In this document: in pieces, positions 6,007 to 11,775 of the stretch
Position numbering within the stretch: position 1 is the stretch's first letter
Layout of the letters: every line of letters begins with the position of its first letter
Assembly (NCBI GenBank): GCA_948759685.1
Contig: CAQBGY010000075.1
Location: 1 to 11,775, forward strand
DNA from: an uncultured Eubacterium sp.
GTDB lineage: Bacteria > Bacillota_A > Clostridia > Lachnospirales > Lachnospiraceae
DNA: 11,775 nt
Reading direction: 5' to 3'
Made by a program: the position numbers and the translations under genes
Notes under the pieces: generated by a model
The model's input: the letters and a program-made list of their open reading frames with translations, nothing else
Database searches by the model: none
What the model was told of the DNA's origin: nothing

Positions 6007-7500
6007 ATGACTGAAATTGAATTCAAATGGTTAACTGAACCTCTCGCTGTTTTACTAACAGGTAAAGGGGTGTTTATTGTGAGTATTGTAATAGCTGTAA
6101 TTTTTGGATTTATATACTATAAAAATAGATCTAGACAGTTGCTGAATAGCTTACCAGGACTGTTTACATCTTTAGGTCTTTTGGGAACATTCGTGGCTAT
6201 CTGTAATTCATTAGGCGACATCAACCAGGACTCACTTGAAATAGATACCATAATTCGAAATTTGGTACCTGCCTTTACATCTTCTATCGCAGGTCTTATT
6301 TCTGCGTTTATCGCAACAGCAGGATGTAAGATATGGTATTCATATGAAGACCGGAAATTGGAAAAGAAAATTAACCTACAAACACCTGAAGAGTGTTTGT
6401 ATAATCTTACCCTGTTGTCAACTACAACAAATAAATCTCTATCAAGGATTTCACAGCAACTTGTAGAACAAAGTGCCAAAAATGAAGAATATAATGAACG
6501 ACTCAATACTACTATTAGCCAGCAAAGTAAGATTCTTGAGCAGTTTATCAATGACTTTGTAAAGAGAATGGATGATATCTTTACTAAGATGCATGGTCAG
6601 ATTGAACAGAATATTAAGGATTTCGGTGAAGAGCAGTTCAAGAAATGTGCAGATACTCTTGAGGCTTTGACAGATAAAATGTCTTCACTCTCTAAAGGTC
6701 TGCTTGAAGAGCAAAAGACTAATGTCCAGCAAATGATTGCAGGGACCAATACAGAGTTACAGTCTGTATCTAACAATGTGACAGTACAAATCACATCACT
6801 CTGTACTCAAATGACTTCTGCATTGGCTAATTTACGTTCTAGCCAGGATGAAAAATTGACTTCTATCGTTGAAAACTATAATGCTTTGTCAGAGAAATTG
6901 GCTAGTCAGAACTCAGATTTCGCTGAAAAGATGAATGCACAATTTAATGCTGAATATGAAAAGATTCAGGAACAAAGTACAAACAGCTTGCAACAGATGG
7001 TTGATTTGAAGGATGCTTATGCTGAAGTAAATCAAGAAATGCTTCAAAGCAGTACATCTATGAATCGTGAAGTAAGTGCTGAATTACGCAATTCTCTTTC
7101 TGCATTCGTAACGGACTTACAGAAGACTGTTACTGACGAAGTTAATGCCCTCAGTTCAGCAATTGTCACAAATGTAGAAGCATTAGAAAGGAGTTATGCA
7201 TACATCAGTGATCATGTTCGAAATATTAAGGGCAACTATGAGAGTGCAGCTCAAGCATATATTGATGCCGTAAATAATGCTCATAGGATGAATGAGAGTC
7301 AAGAAAATATGCTTTCGACCATTAATGATAGTATGAAGCATGTTGTTCACACAAATGAAAAGGTGGATGAAGTCATTGCTGTAATGGAAGAAAGACAAGA
7401 ACGTATAGAGAACCTGATTTCTCACATCAATGAAATCAGCACAACAATTGAGACTCTTCAGAAACTTGAAAGTCAACTTAATAGAATCACCAACAAATGA
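6007..7500 (+). CDS. zorA: ZorA-like MotA/TolQ/ExbB-type stator with long coiled-coil tail
   Basis: A 497-residue protein with three predicted membrane helices: about 21-38 (VFIVSIVIAVIFGFIYY), 51-66 (LFTSLGLLGTFVAI) and 88-106 (PAFTSSIAGLISAFIATAG). The second and third carry the GLLGT and small-residue T/S..GL patterns of ion-channel subunits MotA, TolQ and ExbB. The Thr/Ser positions would face the ion-carrying aspartate of the partner. From about residue 113 to the end there is a long Gln/Ser/Asn/Glu-rich helical tail with heptad-like spacing, predicted to extend into the cytoplasm. That combination is the hallmark of ZorA in Zorya anti-phage systems. The tail (about 385 residues) is shorter than in E. 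coli ZorA of roughly 700 residues. The next gene, ZorB-like, overlaps by ATGA. Alternative readings are another ExbB/TolQ-type channel or a chemoreceptor-like tail protein; the OmpA-type partner favours Zorya. Confidence 0.8.
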   Translation: MTEIEFKWLTEPLAVLLTGKGVFIVSIVIAVIFGFIYYKNRSRQLLNSLPGLFTSLGLLGTFVAICNSLGDINQDSLEIDTIIRNLVPAFTSSIAGLISAFIATAGCKIWYSYEDRKLEKKINLQTPEECLYNLTLLSTTTNKSLSRISQQLVEQSAKNEEYNERLNTTISQQSKILEQFINDFVKRMDDIFTKMHGQIEQNIKDFGEEQFKKCADTLEALTDKMSSLSKGLLEEQKTNVQQMIAGTNTELQSVSNNVTVQITSLCTQMTSALANLRSSQDEKLTSIVENYNALSEKLASQNSDFAEKMNAQFNAEYEKIQEQSTNSLQQMVDLKDAYAEVNQEMLQSSTSMNREVSAELRNSLSAFVTDLQKTVTDEVNALSSAIVTNVEALERSYAYISDHVRNIKGNYESAAQAYIDAVNNAHRMNESQENMLSTINDSMKHVVHTNEKVDEVIAVMEERQERIENLISHINEISTTIETLQKLESQLNRITNK

Positions 7501-8195
7501 GTAAATTGAATTTTAAAAACGAAGGTGACGAGCATAATTTCTGGCAGAATTATACAGATTTAATGTCAGGGTTTCTGGTTGTGTTTATCATAACCAGTCT
7601 TGTTGCATGGTATGGCTACATTAAGGTGACAGGGGTTATTGGTGGTGATGGTGGTAGTATAAAAGTCACCATTGAACAATCAAGAATGATTCGAGAGTTC
7701 AACGAAGCACAAAAGTCATTAGTAAGTGAGTATTTCCATTATAATGAGCAATATCAAAGATTTGAGTGTAAATCAGATATAATGTTTGAACCTAATTTGG
7801 CAAATATCCCGGCTGATAAAGAAGAAATTTTTATAGAAGCGGGAAAAGAGTTGGTTAACAAAATTTTGTCCAAATTTAAAGAGTCTGTAAATATTTCTTT
7901 CAAAATCATAATAGAAGGACGAGCAGCCAGACATTTGAACAAAGGTTCCAAGGAAGCAAATGAAGCAGCGGATAGAGCTGTATGGCACACAATGGAAATT
8001 CGTAGCTATGAACGTGCATTGAGCTTATATAATCTTTGGAATCAAAATGGGATAATTAAATCCATTCAAGAAATGAATGGAGAAGTGTTTATTTCTGGTT
8101 CGGGTTTTGGTGGTCAAGGTAGATATTCCAATACTCCAGGGCAAGAAGAACTCAACAAAACATTTATCATTCAAATCATCCCTTACATCAAATAA
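7497..8195 (+). CDS. zorB: ZorB-like MotB/OmpA-domain stator partner
   Basis: A 232-residue protein with one membrane helix near the N-terminus (about 22-42). It is preceded by the MotB-like sequence NFWQNYTDLMSGFLVVF. Asp21 lies at the helix entry where MotB and ZorB carry the proton-binding aspartate. After a short linker, residues about 95-232 resemble the OmpA/MotB peptidoglycan-binding fold: a strand KIIIEGRAAR (compare EGHTD), a helix RSYERALSLYNLW (compare LSxxRAxxV), a loop SGSGFGGQG and a final strand. The arginine of the RA motif is kept, but the usual Asp after EGH/EG is not seen. It should pair with the upstream channel protein, anchor it to the cell wall and drive or gate ion-powered rotation. 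Its ATG sits inside the stop of the upstream gene (ATGA), implying coupled translation and a fixed ratio. Naming follows the pairing with a long-tailed ZorA. Confidence 0.8.
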   Translation: MSKLNFKNEGDEHNFWQNYTDLMSGFLVVFIITSLVAWYGYIKVTGVIGGDGGSIKVTIEQSRMIREFNEAQKSLVSEYFHYNEQYQRFECKSDIMFEPNLANIPADKEEIFIEAGKELVNKILSKFKESVNISFKIIIEGRAARHLNKGSKEANEAADRAVWHTMEIRSYERALSLYNLWNQNGIIKSIQEMNGEVFISGSGFGGQGRYSNTPGQEELNKTFIIQIIPYIK

Positions 8196-8207
8196 AGTAG
8201 AGGAATT

Positions 8208-11200
8208 ATGAAAGTAAGAGACCTCAGACAATATATAAAATCAATTTCAAAAGGTAATGAAACCCTTGAACTAGTAGGTTCGAATAAAGAATACTTTTTG
8301 AATATGATGAGTGGGCAGGGACAAAAAGTCGATGCTCTCATAACAGGTGCAGCCAGTTTTGCAAATAATGCAAAAGAACAGTTGTTCTATGAATTTGTGC
8401 AGAATGCGTATGATGCAAGTGCAGATTCTTTATTCTTCTATGCTAATGAAGAGTTCTTGATAGTACTAAATAACGGAGAACCGTTCTTTACTGACCTCAA
8501 TATTTTTGATCTTCCTGAAGGTGAAGAGCCTAGAGATGGTCAGTTATATAATTTTTTAGCAAAAGGTAAATCCTTGAAGTTAAACGATGATGAAAAACTA
8601 GGTAAGTATGGTCAAGGTTCCAAGTTGCTTTATACACTTTTGGCAGATATAAATCATAACGTCAATACAGAAGAACTTCTTAAAGATGCCATCATTAATA
8701 ACAAAAAAGGACCATATCTTGTTAGTTGGCACAATATGTCCCAGTTGGATGCTTGGCTTATTAATGATGATGAGTGGATTCCTGCTCAAGCAGACGATGT
8801 AGAGAACCATATACTGTTTGCGAAAATTCTTATGAGCTATTATCCAATAGCACCAGGTCAAGATTTAGAAAGATTTAGCAATGAAGAAGCACAAAGAGCA
8901 ATTAAGGCATTCAATGAATTAGTTGATCCGCCAAGAAATAAATCGTTCTTGACTAAGGGAACGGCTTTAATTATACCCTTAGGAAAGGGTAAGTATGATG
9001 CGATCATTGAAGAAAACAACCTTGAGAATGTTCGTGCACGTTTAGGCGTTTTTGCTTCCATCACAGCTGCTCAAGAGCGTAATGTAGGCAAATCACTTAA
9101 ACATATATATGTGATGGGTAAAGAAGTAGAGCAGCATCCTGTTAGTTCATTATTTGTTGATTTTGTAGAAGAAGGGAATAAATTCCATTATCACTTTGCT
9201 TTCAATCCAATATTCGCTGAAAAAAATGTGGTTAACTTCTTTAAGGGATTGCCTATTCTACAAACAAAATATCGATTTGGTTTTATTTTGGACAGCCAGA
9301 TTTTAGAGGTAGATGATAGCCGTCAGCGTATAAGCGATACAGAAAAAACTTGTGATCAATTGCGTCTTGCCTATACACATTTGGTTGATGAATTGAAGTC
9401 GCTTTTGGTTACAAATAGAGAAAAGTTTGATTATATCTATCAGTCCTTGATATCGTCACGCCCAGAAGATAACTCTGAAGATGAACAGAAGATCCGTAAA
9501 GCATTCTATGATGTTATTCGTCCATTCTTGAAGGAATATGCTTATACATCTGAGGGTACTTACGTACCTTTTGAACAAGTATGTGAGGAAGAAAAGGAAA
9601 CGAATGTTTTATTGAAAGATATTGGTATAACTGATTTACATTGGATTGACAATGAAAGCAGAAAAAAATATTCTTTCCACTTTGATAAAAAGGTTCGTGT
9701 TTTACGTTTTGCTGAGATGCTTCAAATGGCAGACATGGAAAAATTGTCCGCATGGATAAAGTGTATGTCTAAGGAGGATTATAGACTATTCCATACCAAT
9801 TGTCTTGATTGTATCTCAGATATTGAAACAATACAATTATTCCGTTCAAATGAGAATAATTTATATTCATGGGGGGAATTGAAGTCCGATATTAATGTTT
9901 ACTATATGGCTCAGACGACACAACCAATATTTGTAGGTCAAGAGTATATAGTAGAACCTATGTGTGAGGAATATGATGAAGATGATTATTCAAATCTTTT
10001 CGGTAAGATAAAAGCAAATCTTGCAGAATTGAGAGAAACTTCTATGGGCAGAGATGCTGTATGTCAAACGCTCTGTATGATTGCTGAAAATGAATCTGAT
10101 TACGAAGATGAAATTATAAATGGAATCAATGTTCTTCAGAACTGGCGTGGTGATTATTTGCCATTCTCTGAACTGTTTGAAGAGCGTTTGGACGGGACTA
10201 TTTTGTTTGACAATTTCCGCATCAAAGGTAGCATACCTGAATGTATTAAACATCGAGATTGGCTTATTGACAAACAAGGCGACAATACAGCACTGTGGAA
10301 TTGGATCATAAATCATTTCGATGATATAAAGCAAGAAGATGGCTGGGGCGACAACACAGATGCATATCTAAGAGATATACAGAATGCTTACAAGGCAGGT
10401 GGAACATCTGTTGCAGGTTCATTACTTAGATTATATCTTGACAAAGATGGTAAACCTACAGATGAATCATGTCAGAATGTAGAAAACTTCGATAAGTTAT
10501 CTGAAGCAGAATATGAAAAACTTCAAGCTTCATATTCTGATTATAATTTTGTGCCATATAAGTACGAAAAGGTGTTGAGTTCTGCACCATTCATGATGAA
10601 TACCTTATATGTCTACGACTTGATTGACCCTAATCAGTTTATAGACTTTGATACATTGGCTATTTTGTCGAAGATATCATCTGATGGATTCTTGCTTAAA
10701 TACAGGGTTATAGGTAATGATAATAGCTTTATAGTTCAGGCCCTTAATGGTGGGAAAAACTATACTAATGACCTTGACACGGATTTGAGAAGTGCTTTGT
10801 TAGAGATTGGATTTTACTATATACCTCAAAAGGTACAAACTCTTATTCCATCAGATACAAATGCTTTCAATATCACTCGGGACGACTTTGCAAATTCTGT
10901 TGTAGATAAGATTTCAGATAAGAATCTAATATTCCCCCTTATCAGAAATTGTAGCTCTGCTGTTGTGGAACATTATATCAATTCGTTGTCTATAATATCT
11001 ATCGACCATAAGATTACAGATTCTGATATTCGTTGGCAGATTATTAAATTTGCCGTGTCACGTGATACTGAAGAGAATGAATTTAGAAAAACCATATTTA
11101 ATTGTATCAGACATAATAATGAAGGACTTCCAGAGACAATAAAGGATAGTGTTTTCATTGCTTATGATCATGAGTATAGTCTGTATGCCTTAAATGGTGA

Positions 11201-11775
11201 TTATCAAGAAGAGAATGAACATATCGATTCATTCCTGGATTGTCTTCCTTCAGATAATGATGCAGAGTGGTTTAAGGAACAATTTTATGGAGACAAGAAG
11301 GAGAACGTTTCTTGCAAAGAAATCTATGACGAGATAAAAGATAAACATCTCACAATAGAGCAACTCCGCTTCTGTCTTGACTATTCACTTAATGATGGGC
11401 CTGATTATTACAATCTTGAAATAGGTAAAGAAGAGAGTCTTAGCGAGGCTTTGACAATGATTAAGACTAACCAGTATAGAGGGTTTGATGAGTATTTCAA
11501 GATTTCTGATTTTGATTCAGAGACCCAAGTATTTGCAGAGCAATCTTTACTTAATGACGAAGAAAAGCTTCCCAACGAAATGCAGAAATGGTTGGAACAG
11601 AATGTTGATGCTATCAATTTGTTTGAGAATATCAGAACCGACAGTGAATCATACATTTCTGTAAGAAGACTCATTCGTGATAACGAAGAAGCTATAGCTA
11701 TTCCTGATTTTGAAGACCCAGATAAAACTGAATCAACAATAAACTGGTTGTTGAATGCTGAACTTATATACGTTT
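8208..11775 (+). CDS. Giant GHKL (Bergerat-fold) ATPase, 3' end outside window; operon with zorAB
   Basis: From ATG 8208 (preceded by GTAGAGGA) the frame stays open to the window edge: 1189 whole codons, no stop. Residues about 40-260 form a GHKL ATPase domain. The N-box is EQLFYEFVQNAYDAS (57-71) with Glu62 and Asn66 in catalytic and Mg-binding positions. A G1-like box, VLNNGEPF (86-93), has Asn where Asp is commonest. The G2 box is GKYGQGSK (132-139), and a late GT pair (KGTALIIPL, 250-258) supports the fold. This is the nucleotide-binding fold of HSP90, MutL, MORC and sacsin-like proteins. The remaining 900-plus residues are acidic, helix-rich and unrecognised, with no nuclease or helicase motif found by eye. 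The gene follows zorB by 12 bases, so it is the likely cytoplasmic partner of the ZorAB stator, in the position taken by ZorC/D or ZorE in known Zorya types. Function beyond ATP binding is inference. Confidence 0.85.
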   Translation, partial: MKVRDLRQYIKSISKGNETLELVGSNKEYFLNMMSGQGQKVDALITGAASFANNAKEQLFYEFVQNAYDASADSLFFYANEEFLIVLNNGEPFFTDLNIFDLPEGEEPRDGQLYNFLAKGKSLKLNDDEKLGKYGQGSKLLYTLLADINHNVNTEELLKDAIINNKKGPYLVSWHNMSQLDAWLINDDEWIPAQADDVENHILFAKILMSYYPIAPGQDLERFSNEEAQRAIKAFNELVDPPRNKSFLTKGTALIIPLGKGKYDAIIEENNLENVRARLGVFASITAAQERNVGKSLKHIYVMGKEVEQHPVSSLFVDFVEEGNKFHYHFAFNPIFAEKNVVNFFKGLPILQTKYRFGFILDSQILEVDDSRQRISDTEKTCDQLRLAYTHLVDELKSLLVTNREKFDYIYQSLISSRPEDNSEDEQKIRKAFYDVIRPFLKEYAYTSEGTYVPFEQVCEEEKETNVLLKDIGITDLHWIDNESRKKYSFHFDKKVRVLRFAEMLQMADMEKLSAWIKCMSKEDYRLFHTNCLDCISDIETIQLFRSNENNLYSWGELKSDINVYYMAQTTQPIFVGQEYIVEPMCEEYDEDDYSNLFGKIKANLAELRETSMGRDAVCQTLCMIAENESDYEDEIINGINVLQNWRGDYLPFSELFEERLDGTILFDNFRIKGSIPECIKHRDWLIDKQGDNTALWNWIINHFDDIKQEDGWGDNTDAYLRDIQNAYKAGGTSVAGSLLRLYLDKDGKPTDESCQNVENFDKLSEAEYEKLQASYSDYNFVPYKYEKVLSSAPFMMNTLYVYDLIDPNQFIDFDTLAILSKISSDGFLLKYRVIGNDNSFIVQALNGGKNYTNDLDTDLRSALLEIGFYYIPQKVQTLIPSDTNAFNITRDDFANSVVDKISDKNLIFPLIRNCSSAVVEHYINSLSIISIDHKITDSDIRWQIIKFAVSRDTEENEFRKTIFNCIRHNNEGLPETIKDSVFIAYDHEYSLYALNGDYQEENEHIDSFLDCLPSDNDAEWFKEQFYGDKKENVSCKEIYDEIKDKHLTIEQLRFCLDYSLNDGPDYYNLEIGKEESLSEALTMIKTNQYRGFDEYFKISDFDSETQVFAEQSLLNDEEKLPNEMQKWLEQNVDAINLFENIRTDSESYISVRRLIRDNEEAIAIPDFEDPDKTESTINWLLNAELIYV

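Noticed and set aside
9990..10334. Overlapping frames on both strands within the giant ATPase gene
   Set aside because: The plus-strand frame from 8208 is continuous through here and no start signals support the overlapping frames.
1..11775. CRISPR array, tRNA genes or intact insertion sequence
   Set aside because: No regularly spaced direct repeats, cloverleaf-like segments or transposase with catalytic motifs were found on reading both strands.

Overview
The window looks like an accessory, defence-island type region of a gut-type Bacteroidales chromosome (Bacteroides, Phocaeicola, Prevotella or a relative). The reasons are the A+T-rich DNA, mostly weak ribosome binding sites, a TAnnTTTG-type -7 box at 4291, and a small lipoprotein whose mature end, CSKDDE, resembles the surface-export signal of Bacteroidota lipoproteins. 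No tRNA, rRNA, CRISPR array or intact insertion sequence was seen. The genus cannot be fixed from sequence alone.

Layout. Positions 1-116 are the 3' end of an unrecognised gene. Positions 132-912 hold a leucine-rich-repeat gene broken by a frameshift at a seven-A run and an in-frame TAG. Positions 1003-1395 encode a small lipocalin-like lipoprotein, closed by a clear terminator. Positions 1490-2932 encode a KAP-family P-loop NTPase, followed by two hairpins, one with a T-tract. Positions 3219-3752 (minus strand) are the relic of a roughly 175-codon gene that can be read only by crossing three frameshifts and one stop. Positions 3753-4321 hold no convincing gene, but end in a promoter and a near-palindrome in front of an intact HipB-HipA toxin-antitoxin pair (4322-5902).

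The main interest is the three-gene operon from 6007 to the window end. It comprises a ZorA-like MotA/ExbB-type membrane protein with a long coiled-coil tail, a ZorB-like MotB/OmpA-type partner overlapping it by four bases, and, 12 bases on, a giant protein (at least 1189 residues, cut by the window end). This third protein begins with a GHKL (Bergerat-fold, HSP90/MutL/MORC/sacsin-like) ATPase domain. The two membrane proteins match the Zorya anti-phage stator. In the Zorya types I know best, the cytoplasmic partners are ZorC plus the ZorD helicase (type I) or the HNH nuclease ZorE (type II). A giant GHKL ATPase in that place suggests a variant or undescribed Zorya-like system.

How the parts may work together (inference): ZorAB would form an ion-driven, peptidoglycan-anchored motor that senses envelope disturbance and signals through its tail. 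The GHKL protein would be the cytoplasmic responder. HipBA and the KAP NTPase are plausible independent cargo of the same island. The decayed genes around them show an old, repeatedly remodelled insertion region.
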